This document shows, in pieces, positions 19,222 through 27,158 of a DNA stretch of 64,000 nucleotides. Source of the stretch: Ruminiclostridium sp. (GTDB lineage: Bacteria; Bacillota; Clostridia; Oscillospirales; Ruminococcaceae). Made by a program: the position numbers and the translations under genes. Below the pieces are notes generated by a model. The model made no database searches. It saw nothing but the letters and a program-made list of their open reading frames with translations, and was not told the DNA's origin. The stretch covers positions 1 through 64,000 of the forward strand of contig JAGBLA010000003.1 in the NCBI GenBank assembly GCA_017635675.1. The letters run 5' to 3'. Position 1 is the first letter of the stretch. Each line of letters opens with the position of its first letter.

Positions 19222-20382
19222 ATGGATAAAGCAGATAAAAGCCTTGTTATCCTCGGCTCCACGGGTTCAATCGGCACTCAGACCCTTGACGTGGCGCGAA
19301 TGCACGGGTACAGGGTGAAAGCGCTTACGGCGCATCGGAATTACAGGCTTGCGGAGGAGCAGGCGCGGGAGTTCAGCCCAGAGACAGTCTGCATGACCGA
19401 CGAGAACGCGTACCGTGAGCTTAAAACGCGGCTCGCGGACACAGATATAAAGGTGACCTGCGGGAAAGAGGCACTCTGCGGCACGGCTGCGATACCCTGC
19501 GGCATGGTGATAAACGCGGTAGTGGGTATGGTAGGTCTTGAGCCTACGCTTGCGGCGCTGAACGCGCATAACCGTGTGGGGCTTGCGAACAAGGAAACGC
19601 TGGTGACGGGCGGCGAGCTGGTGAAGGCTGCCGCGGCGGCTAACGGCGTTGACATCATGCCGATAGACAGCGAACATTCCGCGATATTCCAGTCGCTTAT
19701 GGGAAATTCCTGCAACAAAATAGCAAAAATCATTCTCACAGCGTCGGGCGGACCTTTTTTCGGGTATAATAAGGAACAGCTGAAGTCGGTGACAATGGAG
19801 CAGGCGCTTCATCACCCGAACTGGAACATGGGGCGCAAGATAACCACCGACAGCGCCACGCTGATGAACAAGGGGCTGGAGCTTATCGAAGCCGTGCGGC
19901 TGTTCGATGTGACCCCTGAGCAGGTGGAGGTCGTGGTGCACCGCCAGAGCATACTCCACTCGGCGGTGGAGTATGAGGACGGCGCGGTGATAGGTCAGCT
20001 CGGCGTGCCGGATATGAAGATACCGATACAGCTTGCGATAACCTACCCCGAGCGGCTTCCGTCCTGCTCGCGCAGGCTCTCGCTGTTCGACGTGGGAACG
20101 CTCACCTTCGAGCGGGCGGACGAGGAGACCTTTGTATGTCTTGCGGAAGCGCGGCGGGCGATAGCAAAAGGCGGCACGGCTCCCACGATACTCAACGGCG
20201 CGAATGAAGCCGCGGTATCGGCGTTCCTTGACGGGAAGATACCGTTTTACCGGATAGGCGAGCTTGTATGCGCGTGCTGTGCGGAGCTCCCCCACACCTC
20301 CGACGTGACCCTCGGCACCATAGCCGAAGCGGACGCCGCCGCGAGAGAATTCACTTTTCATGAAGCAGAAAGGCAGATATGA
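19222..20382 (+). CDS. dxr: 1-Deoxy-D-xylulose 5-phosphate reductoisomerase
   Basis: Second step of the MEP isoprenoid pathway, NADPH-dependent and metal-dependent. The 386-residue enzyme has the Rossmann motif ILGSTGSIGTQTLDV, NKETLVTGGELV, the metal and substrate site PIDSEHSAIFQ, and the flexible-loop segment HHPNWNMGRKITTDSATLMN. Its isoprenoid products feed uppS upstream. Its stop overlaps the rseP start (ATGA). Confidence 0.97.
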   Translation: MDKADKSLVILGSTGSIGTQTLDVARMHGYRVKALTAHRNYRLAEEQAREFSPETVCMTDENAYRELKTRLADTDIKVTCGKEALCGTAAIPCGMVINAVVGMVGLEPTLAALNAHNRVGLANKETLVTGGELVKAAAAANGVDIMPIDSEHSAIFQSLMGNSCNKIAKIILTASGGPFFGYNKEQLKSVTMEQALHHPNWNMGRKITTDSATLMNKGLELIEAVRLFDVTPEQVEVVVHRQSILHSAVEYEDGAVIGQLGVPDMKIPIQLAITYPERLPSCSRRLSLFDVGTLTFERADEETFVCLAEARRAIAKGGTAPTILNGANEAAVSAFLDGKIPFYRIGELVCACCAELPHTSDVTLGTIAEADAAAREFTFHEAERQI

Positions 20383-21461
20383 CGATACTAAGCAATATTC
20401 TCAATATACTAATAACTATCCTTGTTTTCTTCGTGATAATCCTTATCCACGAAATGGGGCATTTTCTCACCGCGAAAGCGTTCGGAATGAAAATATATGA
20501 GTTCTCCATAGGCATGGGACCGCGGCTTTTCAGCAAGACCACCAAAACTACCACATGGTCGTTCAAGCTGCTGCCCATAGGCGGCTCGGTGCAGCTGGGC
20601 GAGGATTTCGAGAGCGACGACCCCAACGACTTTCGCAACAAGCCGGTATGGCAGCGTATGATAGTCATAGTTGCGGGCGCGGTGATGAACCTTATCCTCG
20701 GTTTCGCGGTGTGTCTTGTGAGCATCTGTTCCGATGAATACATCGCAACCACGCGCATATCGAAGTTTGCCGAGAACTCGGTCTCGTCGCAGGTAATGCA
20801 GGTGGGCGACGAGATAGTTGAAATGGACGGCATGACGATATGGACTACCATGGACGTCTCCTACTGCCTGCAGAACAAGGCTCTCAACATCGACGAACAG
20901 GCGCAGACCGCGTACATCAGCATGACAATTCTGCGCGGAGGTGAGCGTGTCGCGCTCAGCGTGCCGTTCAGATATCTCACTCAGCGCACAGATACCGATC
21001 TGCCGGGGATAAAAGTGGACTTCATGGTGGAGCCGCAGGTCAAAGACCCGTTCACAGTGACTGCGGCGGCAGGGAAGATGTTTCTTACCGAAACACGGCT
21101 GATATGGATATCATTAAGGGATATCCTCACAGGCACCTACGGCATCAACGACCTGTCGGGACCCGTGGGGGTTGTGACCACAATGGCTTCGGCGCTTGAG
21201 CAGTCCATCAAGCTTATGAGCTTCAGTTCGTTCCTTCTGATAATCGCGCTTATTACCATAAACCTCGGCGTATTCAACCTGCTTCCGATACCTGCGCTTG
21301 ACGGCGCGAGGTTCGTGTTCCTGCTTATCGAGGCGATACGCAGAAAGCCTATACCGCCGGAGAAAGAGGGATTGGTGCATTTCATCGGCTTTGCGGCGCT
21401 TATGCTGCTGACTCTGGTGGTAACGTTCAACGACATTATGAAGCTTATCTCGCCGCAATGA
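20379..21461 (+). CDS. rseP: Site-2 membrane protease (RseP/RasP family)
   Basis: An intramembrane zinc metalloprotease that cleaves membrane-anchored regulators and signal peptides. The 360-residue protein has HEMGH in the first helix (about residues 24-28), a cytoplasmic/extracytoplasmic PDZ domain (~115-195) and the second active-site element NLLPIPALDGARF. It overlaps dxr by 4 nt. Its regulatory target is not in the window; neighbouring membrane proteases of other families occur at 34 and 48 kb. Confidence 0.94.
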   Translation: MTILSNILNILITILVFFVIILIHEMGHFLTAKAFGMKIYEFSIGMGPRLFSKTTKTTTWSFKLLPIGGSVQLGEDFESDDPNDFRNKPVWQRMIVIVAGAVMNLILGFAVCLVSICSDEYIATTRISKFAENSVSSQVMQVGDEIVEMDGMTIWTTMDVSYCLQNKALNIDEQAQTAYISMTILRGGERVALSVPFRYLTQRTDTDLPGIKVDFMVEPQVKDPFTVTAAAGKMFLTETRLIWISLRDILTGTYGINDLSGPVGVVTTMASALEQSIKLMSFSSFLLIIALITINLGVFNLLPIPALDGARFVFLLIEAIRRKPIPPEKEGLVHFIGFAALMLLTLVVTFNDIMKLISPQ

Positions 21462-21481
21462 CGGCACGGAAAGGAAACAAC

Positions 21482-22783
21482 ATGAAAAGGATAAGATTTG
21501 CAGCGGTACTCTGTGCCGCCCTGCTGGTGTCATCGTGCTCCGGCGGCAATACACAGGCATCATCAACGACATCAGCATCGGAAACCGCGGAAACTACAGC
21601 AGGTACAACGGCTGCTGCCGTAACCGAAAAGACGATACCCGAGGACACACCGTATGTCATCGAAAACGGCATAACCGAGCGCATGAAAGCGCTCGCGAAC
21701 CTTATCGACGGCAACAAAGCACGCCTCGCGAAGGTATTCAGACGCGCACAGGCGGGCGAGGAGATAACGGTAGCGTACCTTGGCGGCTCAATAACCCAGG
21801 GCTCCACCGCGACTCCCACCACCTGCTACGCGTACCGCACGACGGAGTGGCTCAAAGAACAGTTTCCCTCTGCGAAGATAAACTACGTGAACGCGGGGAT
21901 AGGCGCTACGGGCTCTTATATCGGAGTATTCCGCACCGACAGGGACGTGCTTTCGCATTCCCCCGACCTTGTGTTCGTGGATTTTTCCGTCAATGACACG
22001 GCGGAGCACATCGACCGCAACAAGGCTTCATACGACGGGGTGCTGCGCAAACTTTGGAACGCGGACAGCAAGCCTGCCGTGGTGACCATAGCTATGACCA
22101 TGGACGACGGGACAAGCTTCCAGAAGTACCACAGCGAGGTATGCGAGAAGTACGATATACCGATGATATCCTACCATGACGCGATACTGGACGTGATAGA
22201 GCATGGTCATATCAAATGGACCGATATCTCCGACGACAACATTCACCCGAATGAGACAGGGCATAAGGTGCTGACGGAGATAGTCACATCATATCTCGGA
22301 AAGGTGCTCGGAGAGCTTGACGTCATAGACACGGAGCAGGAAAGCGACCTGTCGGAGCCCGCAGTGACGGATATGTACTCCTCGGCACGGCTTATAGTGC
22401 CGGGAGACCCCGAGATCACGAACGACAACGGCTGGGAGACCCATACCGACGAGACCTTCGGCAATTTCGGCGGGTATTGGAGGACTTCGTCAAAGGACGG
22501 GGAATATGAAGGCGTGGAGCCTCTCGTGTTTGAGGTGGACGCAAAGTCAGTGGGGATCTTCTACGGTATGCAGGTGCGCGGCGGCGGACGCTTTGACATA
22601 GCGGTGAACGGCATGGTGCTGAATACCATTGACACTCAGTTCAGAAACGGCTGGGGGGACTATGTTGAGGCTGTCGAGGTCATTGAGTTCAAGGAGCAGG
22701 GCAAGAACACTGTCGAGATAATCCCGAAAAAGGGTGAAAAAACCTCTATAATCATCTCTGCACTCGCCGTTACGGGAAATTGA
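21482..22783 (+). CDS. SGNH/GDSL hydrolase lipoprotein
   Basis: A 433-residue predicted lipoprotein with signal peptide MKRIRFAAVLCAALLVSSC. A Ser/Thr/Ala-rich linker follows. The SGNH core has block I GGSITQGS (catalytic Ser), block II NAGIGATGS, block III SVND and block V DDNIHPNETGH with the catalytic Asp and His. Residues ~290-433 form a second beta-rich domain. Such proteins commonly deacetylate cell-wall or plant polysaccharides, but the substrate cannot be read. ATG 21482 follows GGAAAGGAAA and fits the signal peptide; an in-frame ATG at 21458 lies within rseP. It is the last gene of the rseP operon, an unrelated function, probably a passenger. Confidence 0.85.
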   Translation: MKRIRFAAVLCAALLVSSCSGGNTQASSTTSASETAETTAGTTAAAVTEKTIPEDTPYVIENGITERMKALANLIDGNKARLAKVFRRAQAGEEITVAYLGGSITQGSTATPTTCYAYRTTEWLKEQFPSAKINYVNAGIGATGSYIGVFRTDRDVLSHSPDLVFVDFSVNDTAEHIDRNKASYDGVLRKLWNADSKPAVVTIAMTMDDGTSFQKYHSEVCEKYDIPMISYHDAILDVIEHGHIKWTDISDDNIHPNETGHKVLTEIVTSYLGKVLGELDVIDTEQESDLSEPAVTDMYSSARLIVPGDPEITNDNGWETHTDETFGNFGGYWRTSSKDGEYEGVEPLVFEVDAKSVGIFYGMQVRGGGRFDIAVNGMVLNTIDTQFRNGWGDYVEAVEVIEFKEQGKNTVEIIPKKGEKTSIIISALAVTGN

Positions 22784-22793
22784 AAAAAAACTC

Positions 22794-22822
22794 TTGACAT
22801 ACAAGGTGAAATCTGCTATAAT
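22794..22822 (+). promoter_or_regulatory. Promoter of rpsF-ssb-rpsR
   Basis: TTGACA (22794-22799), 17 nt, TATAAT (22817-22822). Confidence 0.92.
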
Positions 22823-22829
22823 ATCACAG

Positions 22830-22880
22830 TCGGGTTTTATGCCCGGCTATCCTTGCTCACGGACTGACCGTGGGCCGAAA
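22830..22880 (+). promoter_or_regulatory. Structured 5' leader of rpsF, candidate S6:S18 autoregulatory site
   Basis: The ~70-nt leader contains two hairpins. The first is small, CGGG/CCCG at ~22831-22844. The second has an 8-bp stem, GCTCACGG (22855-22862) with CCGTGGGC (22868-22875), and is followed at once by CGAAAG so that a CCG lies at the stem base. S6 operons in many bacteria are repressed by the S6:S18 complex binding a CCG-containing hairpin in this position. Fit to that motif is by eye only. Confidence 0.45.
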
Positions 22881-22899
22881 GTCTATAAGGAGGTACAAT

Positions 22900-23193
22900 A
22901 TGGCTAAAACAGGTGAAAAGTACGAGGCAGTCATTGTTTTCTCGTTAAAGAACGGTGAAGACGCTGTCAAGGCTCTCATTTCCAAGTTCTCCGATCTTAT
23001 CAAGGAGCACGCGGAGCTTGTTGACGTTGACGAGTGGGGCAAGAGAAAGCTCGCTTACGACATCAACTATGAGTCTGAGGGCTACTACGTGGTTTACCAC
23101 TTTGACAGCAAGCCCGAATTCCCCGATGAATTCGAGCGTGTTATCAACATCACTGACGGAATTCTTCGTTCGCTTGTAGTATTACGCAAGTGA
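22900..23193 (+). CDS. rpsF: 30S ribosomal protein S6
   Basis: This 97-residue protein binds the central domain of 16S rRNA as a heterodimer with S18. It shows the S6 pattern YEAVIVFSLKNGED, WGKRKLAYDIN and GYYVVYHFDS. The start at 22900 has a perfect AAGGAGG 5 nt upstream; an in-frame GTG at 22870 falls inside the leader hairpin and is not credible. First gene of the classic rpsF-ssb-rpsR operon. Confidence 0.98.
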   Translation: MAKTGEKYEAVIVFSLKNGEDAVKALISKFSDLIKEHAELVDVDEWGKRKLAYDINYESEGYYVVYHFDSKPEFPDEFERVINITDGILRSLVVLRK

Positions 23194-23214
23194 CGCAAAT
23201 CAAGGAGGTAAACG

Positions 23215-23745
23215 ATGTTCAATAAGGTAATCATGCTCGGCAGGATCACTCAGGATCTCGAACTCAAGACCACCCCCAGCGGTGTTCCCGTTCTCGCGTT
23301 CAGTATCGCCGTTGACAGGCGCTATCAGACGAAGGGCGAGGAGAGGAAGTCTGACTTCTTCAACTGCGTTGCTTGGCGCAACGAAGCGGAGTTCATTTCC
23401 AGATACTGGACAAAAGGCCGTCCCATACTTGTTGAGGGTGAGCTCCAGAACAGAAGCTATGATGACAAGAATGGCATTAAAAGGTATGTGACCGAGATCA
23501 TCGTTGACCGTGCAACGTTTACGGGAGATAAGAAACCCGAAAGCTCCGGCGGTAATTACCGCGGCGATGCCGGATTTCCCGAGCCGCCTGCCGAATACGG
23601 CAATAACGGCGGATACAGCGGAAACGGCGGATACAGCGGAAACGGCGGTTCGACTCCTGCTGTTTCAAACGGTGCGCATACTTCCGACGATTTCAAAAAG
23701 CCTTCCGGCGGTTCCGATGGCGGAGACGAAGGCTATCCGTTTTGA
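23215..23745 (+). CDS. ssb: Single-stranded DNA-binding protein
   Basis: SSB (176 residues) coats single-stranded DNA and recruits repair and replication enzymes. The OB fold occupies residues 1-~105 (MFNKVIMLGRITQDLELKTT, FFNCVAW). The linker is Gly/Asn/Ser-rich with a tandem GGYSGN repeat. The acidic tail ends DEGYPF rather than the usual DDDIPF; the final Pro-Phe needed for partner binding is kept. Ribosome-binding site AAGGAGG. Confidence 0.97.
   Translation: MFNKVIMLGRITQDLELKTTPSGVPVLAFSIAVDRRYQTKGEERKSDFFNCVAWRNEAEFISRYWTKGRPILVEGELQNRSYDDKNGIKRYVTEIIVDRATFTGDKKPESSGGNYRGDAGFPEPPAEYGNNGGYSGNGGYSGNGGSTPAVSNGAHTSDDFKKPSGGSDGGDEGYPF
23605..23648 (+). repeat. Tandem 18-bp repeat inside ssb linker
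   Basis: Two perfect copies of AACGGCGGATACAGCGGA (23605-23622, 23623-23640) and a partial third copy encode (N)GGYSG repeats. Slippage here would lengthen or shorten the SSB linker in frame. Confidence 0.85.
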
Positions 23746-23781
23746 TGACAAATGACGAAAATAACGAAGGAGGAAAATACA

Positions 23782-24039
23782 ATGGCTGAAAAGAAGGAAA
23801 TGACCGAGAGACCTGCACGCCCTGTAAAGCGCGGCAGAAAGAAGGTCTGCCAGTTCTGTGCAGACAGAGCTGAATTCATTGATTACAAGGACATAGCAAA
23901 GCTCAAGAAGTGCATGACAGAGCGCTCAAAGATACTGCCCCGCCGCGTAACGGGCTGCTGCGCTTATCATCAGAGAGAGCTTACTGTTGCTATCAAGAGA
24001 GCAAGACAGATAGCTCTTATCCCTTACGTATCGGATTGA
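23782..24039 (+). CDS. rpsR: 30S ribosomal protein S18
   Basis: This 85-residue partner of S6 has the S18 core from residue ~18. It carries the cysteines of the zinc-binding (C+) form: CQFC, KKC and GCC. Ribosome-binding site GAAGGAGG is 7 nt before the ATG at 23782. The operon ends at a strong terminator directly after it. Confidence 0.97.
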   Translation: MAEKKEMTERPARPVKRGRKKVCQFCADRAEFIDYKDIAKLKKCMTERSKILPRRVTGCCAYHQRELTVAIKRARQIALIPYVSD

Positions 24040-24052
24040 TCAGAGTATTCAA

Positions 24053-24092
24053 AAAACTCCCGTACCGGTTCTGTCCGGCACGGGAGTTTTGT
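24053..24092 (+). terminator. Terminator of rpsF-ssb-rpsR
   Basis: AACTCCCGTACCGG (24055-24068) pairs with CCGGCACGGGAGTT (24075-24088), one mismatch, then TTTTG. The A-run on the other side makes it potentially bidirectional. Confidence 0.9.
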
Positions 24093-24095
24093 TAT

Positions 24096-24252
24096 GGGTA
24101 CCTCTAAAAACCGCTTTGAAAAGAGAAAATGTGTCAGCCGCGTTGAAGACGAGGAAAGGCTCCGAAGGCTTGCTGGCGCAAGGCGAGGAGACTTGACAAA
24201 GTATTCGGCGGGGCTGGCGCGTTTTCTCTCAAATGGGTTTTTAGAGGTTCCC
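24096..24252. mobile_element. MITE-like element, 157 bp, with 4-bp target duplication TTAT
   Basis: The left end GGGTACCTCTAAAAACC (24096-24112) is matched by the inverted right end, which on the other strand reads GGGAACCTCTAAAAACC. Imperfect terminal inverted repeats extend to about 45 nt on each side, through AGAAAA and CAGCC blocks. Both ends are flanked by TTAT (24092-24095 and 24253-24256), as expected for a target-site duplication. No transposase is encoded inside, so movement would depend on an enzyme elsewhere. The short duplication and GGG ends would suit an IS5-like mobiliser, which is inference. It sits between the rpsR terminator and the stop codon of the leftward gene, only 6 bp from the latter. 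Confidence 0.85.
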
Positions 24253-24258
24253 TTATGT

Positions 24259-25068
24259 TCAATCGAGAGGTGTTGTCTTTCTCTTGAATTCAGACTTCTG
24301 AAGCTGCGCAAGCTCGTCGGCGCTGTCAAAGATTTTCCGTTGCAGCTCGGGCGAAAAGCAGATAAAGGTGTAGGGATTTCCTTTCCGGTCGATAAGCTCG
24401 CCATTGAAAAGACCCGCTTTTTCGCCTTCGGGAGTGATCGCTGTGTTTACCTTGTTCGTCTTTTCGTTTATATAATTTGAGATGAAGGACTTCTGCCGGA
24501 GCCAACACATCAGCGTTCCGCGTCTGAGCAGGTTGACCGTATTCTCATTAAGCTTCGAGTTCAATATATTTAAAACGTCTGTGATGCCGGCATTTCTTTC
24601 CTTGATCGGGGCAAGAGCGCTTTTCTGCGCGTCGGTGAGTGAGTAATCGCTTTTTTTTCCCCACTCTTTTCTGATGTTTTCCATCTGGAACTCTATGATC
24701 GAGTCCATATTGTCGAACAGAAACTGCTGTGCTGCGGGCGTAAGCGATACATAATCCGTTTTAAAACCGTCAGCCTTCTCATATGTATCGTTTATCATTC
24801 CGACGCTTTCCCCGTCCGGCGTTGCGCTGTACTGTGCTTTGTTGTATTCCGAGCGGGTTATGAGCGAACGGGTAATGAGCCATTCAAACAGTACCACTGA
24901 GTTAAACTTGACCACTTTTTTAAGGTCAACAACGGAGTTCAGCATTTCGGTGAATCTGGTGACAGATGTGTCATGTCCGAGCGGTTTCAGTGAGTCCGTC
25001 TGCGCTTTTGTAAGAGAGAAATAACTGCGTTCGGCAGTTGTGATCAGGGCGTTGTTTTCTGTTGGCAT
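24259..25068 (-). CDS. Uncharacterised protein with an internal domain duplication
   Basis: A 269-residue soluble protein I cannot name. Two copies of one helical unit are visible. The first (~18-135) contains LTKAQTDSLKPL, ATPDGESVGMIND and SLTPAAQQFLFDNMDS. The second (~143-255) contains LTDAQKSALAPI, ITPEGEKAGLFNGE and FSPELQRKIFDSADEL. Each unit has a helix-rich half with a Trp/Leu core, then a T-P-[DE]-G-E-x-x-G turn and a strand region. Related short proteins with the same T-P-E-G-E turn occur singly in Firmicutes, in my recollection, with no known function. It is the last gene of the vanY-like/tcdA operon, 15 nt after tcdA. The MITE begins just beyond its stop. Confidence 0.7.
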   Translation of the reverse strand: MPTENNALITTAERSYFSLTKAQTDSLKPLGHDTSVTRFTEMLNSVVDLKKVVKFNSVVLFEWLITRSLITRSEYNKAQYSATPDGESVGMINDTYEKADGFKTDYVSLTPAAQQFLFDNMDSIIEFQMENIRKEWGKKSDYSLTDAQKSALAPIKERNAGITDVLNILNSKLNENTVNLLRRGTLMCWLRQKSFISNYINEKTNKVNTAITPEGEKAGLFNGELIDRKGNPYTFICFSPELQRKIFDSADELAQLQKSEFKRKTTPLD

Positions 25069-25083
25069 ATGATCGTCCTCCTG

Positions 25084-25794
25084 TCAGTCGGTTTTATTTA
25101 CAAGATCGTTGATGATCACGCTTGCGATGATAAGTCCTGCCGCCGACGGCACGAAGGCGGTCGAGCCCGGTATCGGCTTACCCGTGGTTTCGTTTACCGC
25201 AGAGCTTTTTGAGGGTTCCTCTTTGGAATACACGACTTTAAGGGATTTTATACCTCGCTTGCGGCATTCCGTGCGCATCACCCGCGCCAGCGGGCAGACC
25301 GAAGTTTCGTATATATCGGCAACTTCAAGGCGTGTAGGGTCAGTCTTGTTGCCCGTACCCATGCTTGAAATTATCGGCACTCCGGCTGCGTTCGCCCGTT
25401 CTATGAGAGCGAGCTTTGCACTTACGGTGTCTATAGCGTCGGCTATATAACTATACCCCGAAATATCAAACCCGTCTGCGTTCTCCGGAAGGTAGAACAG
25501 CTTGTGGGCAGTCACGGTACATTCGGGGTTTATGTCTTTTACGCGCTCCGCGGCAGCATCGGCCTTATATCTGCCGAGGGTGCTGTGGAGCGCTATTATC
25601 TGTCGGTTGAGGTTGGATTCGGCTATCGTGTCGTTGTCGATGATATCAATGGCACCGATGCCGCTTCTTGCGAGGGCTTCGATGATATATCCGCCGACTC
25701 CGCCGGCACCGAATACAGCTACCCGCGCGCAGCGCAGACGCTCCAGAGCCTCTTTGCCAAAAACGAGCTCAGTGCGTGAGAAGATATCGGACAT
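25084..25794 (-). CDS. tcdA: tRNA threonylcarbamoyladenosine dehydratase (TcdA)
   Basis: An E1/ThiF-fold enzyme of 236 residues that cyclises t6A37 of tRNA to ct6A with ATP. The nucleotide-binding motif is VFGAGGVGGYIIEALARSG. The adenylation region is DNDTIAESNLNRQ, and VADIYETSVCPLARVMR near residue 165 is characteristic of the TcdA/YgdL branch. No CsdE or sulfur-carrier gene lies beside it. It is cotranscribed with the upstream VanY-like gene (12-nt gap). Confidence 0.92.
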   Translation of the reverse strand: MSDIFSRTELVFGKEALERLRCARVAVFGAGGVGGYIIEALARSGIGAIDIIDNDTIAESNLNRQIIALHSTLGRYKADAAAERVKDINPECTVTAHKLFYLPENADGFDISGYSYIADAIDTVSAKLALIERANAAGVPIISSMGTGNKTDPTRLEVADIYETSVCPLARVMRTECRKRGIKSLKVVYSKEEPSKSSAVNETTGKPIPGSTAFVPSAAGLIIASVIINDLVNKTD

Positions 25795-25806
25795 CTCGTT
25801 TCACCC

Positions 25807-26943
25807 TTATCTGTAATAAGAATCAATGTTGAGGCATTCTTCCAGCGTCTTGCCGGAAGCCTCCACAGACTTTGCTACACTTCTTCCCACATAGCGTATA
25901 TGCCACGGTTCATACGCGTATCCGGTGTACTCGCGGGCGGCGTGGGAGGGATACCGCAGGATAAAACCGTAGTCGGAGCAGTGGGCTTTGAGCCACTTGC
26001 CCTCGGCGGTATTGGCGAAAGCGTATTCGGCGGAGTTTACATCAATAGCGAGCCCGAGCTGATGTTCGGAGTGTCCGGGACGTGCCGAGATAAGGTCTGC
26101 GTCGCTGCCGTACATACGCACCCAACCCGCATATACCTGCTGCTGGTAGGTATATGAGCGATAGGCGGAGATAGGGAAGATATTGAGCCCCTGCGCCTTC
26201 GCGTCCGCCTGCATCTGCAGGAAAGCGGCTCTCGCATTGGGGTCGAGACCGGGGTCATAGTCCTTCGGCAGCGGAAAACTCTTGTTGGCAATGGGGATAT
26301 TGTTTACCAGAGGTATGAAGTCCACGTCGTCGTCGCAGGTGATACAGTGTAACCGCAGAGCTGCGGAAGTCCCGTTGGTGATGTCTGTCGCGGTGACGGT
26401 ACAGGTGCCTTTGGCTTTGGCGGTGAAAACGCCCTTCTGGTCGATAGTTCCGCAGTTTCCCGAGAGCGACCAACGCACTCTCGCGTTCTCGTGCTCGCCG
26501 GGATAGATGAAGTCGAAATCGAATCCCTCTCCCACATAAACGAGGTTGGGACCGAGTATGGAAATGTCGCCGTTGGTGACCTGATATTCGTATGTATATT
26601 TCTTTGTCACAGTACCGGAAAGGTCGAGCATGGGATATCCCGACTCGTCGGCGCCGTCGAGCCGCAGGGAAAGCTCGGACGCTATATCCGGCGGCTCCGA
26701 GGGTGCTATGACGGTGGTAGTTGCCGCGCTCTCGGGGATAGCTGCAGGCTGTGCCGAGGTGATCTCGGGAAGCCGTACCGCTTCCACAACAGGTTCGTCT
26801 TCACGGCGTATATCGCCCTCGGGCTGTAACACTATTATCTTGTCCGGGTCATGGTCGATGACGGTCACGCCTTGCTCGGAGCACGACGACATCAACAGGA
26901 CTGCGGCAAGCATGACCGCAGCTTTACAATGCTTTCTTGACAT
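25807..26943 (-). CDS. VanY-like D-alanyl-D-alanine carboxypeptidase lipoprotein
   Basis: A 378-residue predicted lipoprotein (lipobox LLMSSC near residue 21). After a Pro/Ala/Thr linker comes a bacterial Ig-like Big_2-type domain (~130-200; VRWSLSGNCGTIDQKGVFTA). The LAS/VanY peptidase follows (~225-370). The zinc-site pattern is visible in PGHSEHQLGLAIDV (His and Asp) and EPWHIRYVG (His), with SAYRSYTYQQQVY for substrate binding. It should trim the terminal D-Ala of peptidoglycan stem peptides at the outer membrane face. Lone VanY homologues are usually cell-wall maintenance enzymes and do not by themselves indicate vancomycin resistance. First gene of a three-gene leftward operon. Confidence 0.9.
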   Translation of the reverse strand: MSRKHCKAAVMLAAVLLMSSCSEQGVTVIDHDPDKIIVLQPEGDIRREDEPVVEAVRLPEITSAQPAAIPESAATTTVIAPSEPPDIASELSLRLDGADESGYPMLDLSGTVTKKYTYEYQVTNGDISILGPNLVYVGEGFDFDFIYPGEHENARVRWSLSGNCGTIDQKGVFTAKAKGTCTVTATDITNGTSAALRLHCITCDDDVDFIPLVNNIPIANKSFPLPKDYDPGLDPNARAAFLQMQADAKAQGLNIFPISAYRSYTYQQQVYAGWVRMYGSDADLISARPGHSEHQLGLAIDVNSAEYAFANTAEGKWLKAHCSDYGFILRYPSHAAREYTGYAYEPWHIRYVGRSVAKSVEASGKTLEECLNIDSYYR

Positions 26944-26985
26944 TACAAACTTCCTTCAGACACTATATATAGATGTATCGCATAT

Positions 26986-27014
26986 ATATTAGCACAAAAT
27001 GGAATATTTGTCAA
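26986..27014 (-). promoter_or_regulatory. Promoter of the vanY-like/tcdA operon
   Basis: Leftward TTGACA (27009-27014), 17 nt, TAATAT (26986-26991). Confidence 0.8.
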
Positions 27015-27086
27015 GTCCTGTCGGAAAATGCGGAGCACGCTTTGATGGGGTGTGTGAGTGCTTCGGAAATATTTGCCGCACAGGTA

Positions 27087-27115
27087 TTGCAAAATATAAA
27101 AAAATAGTATATAAT
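27087..27115 (+). promoter_or_regulatory. Promoter of proS
   Basis: TTGCAA (27087-27092), 17 nt, TATAAT (27110-27115). No T-box-like leader is visible. Confidence 0.75.
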
Positions 27116-27158
27116 ATAAAGGATAATTTTATTCCAAACGGAAACGGAGAATAATAAA

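Noticed and set aside
24094..24480. Rightward 128-codon frame starting MGTSKNRFEKRKC
   Set aside because: It reads across the MITE into the antisense of the leftward duplicated-domain gene. It has no ribosome-binding site and follows a terminator; it is a translation artefact of the repeat.
25807..26943. Vancomycin resistance determinant
   Set aside because: A single VanY-like carboxypeptidase without vanHAX or a two-component system is ordinary wall maintenance.
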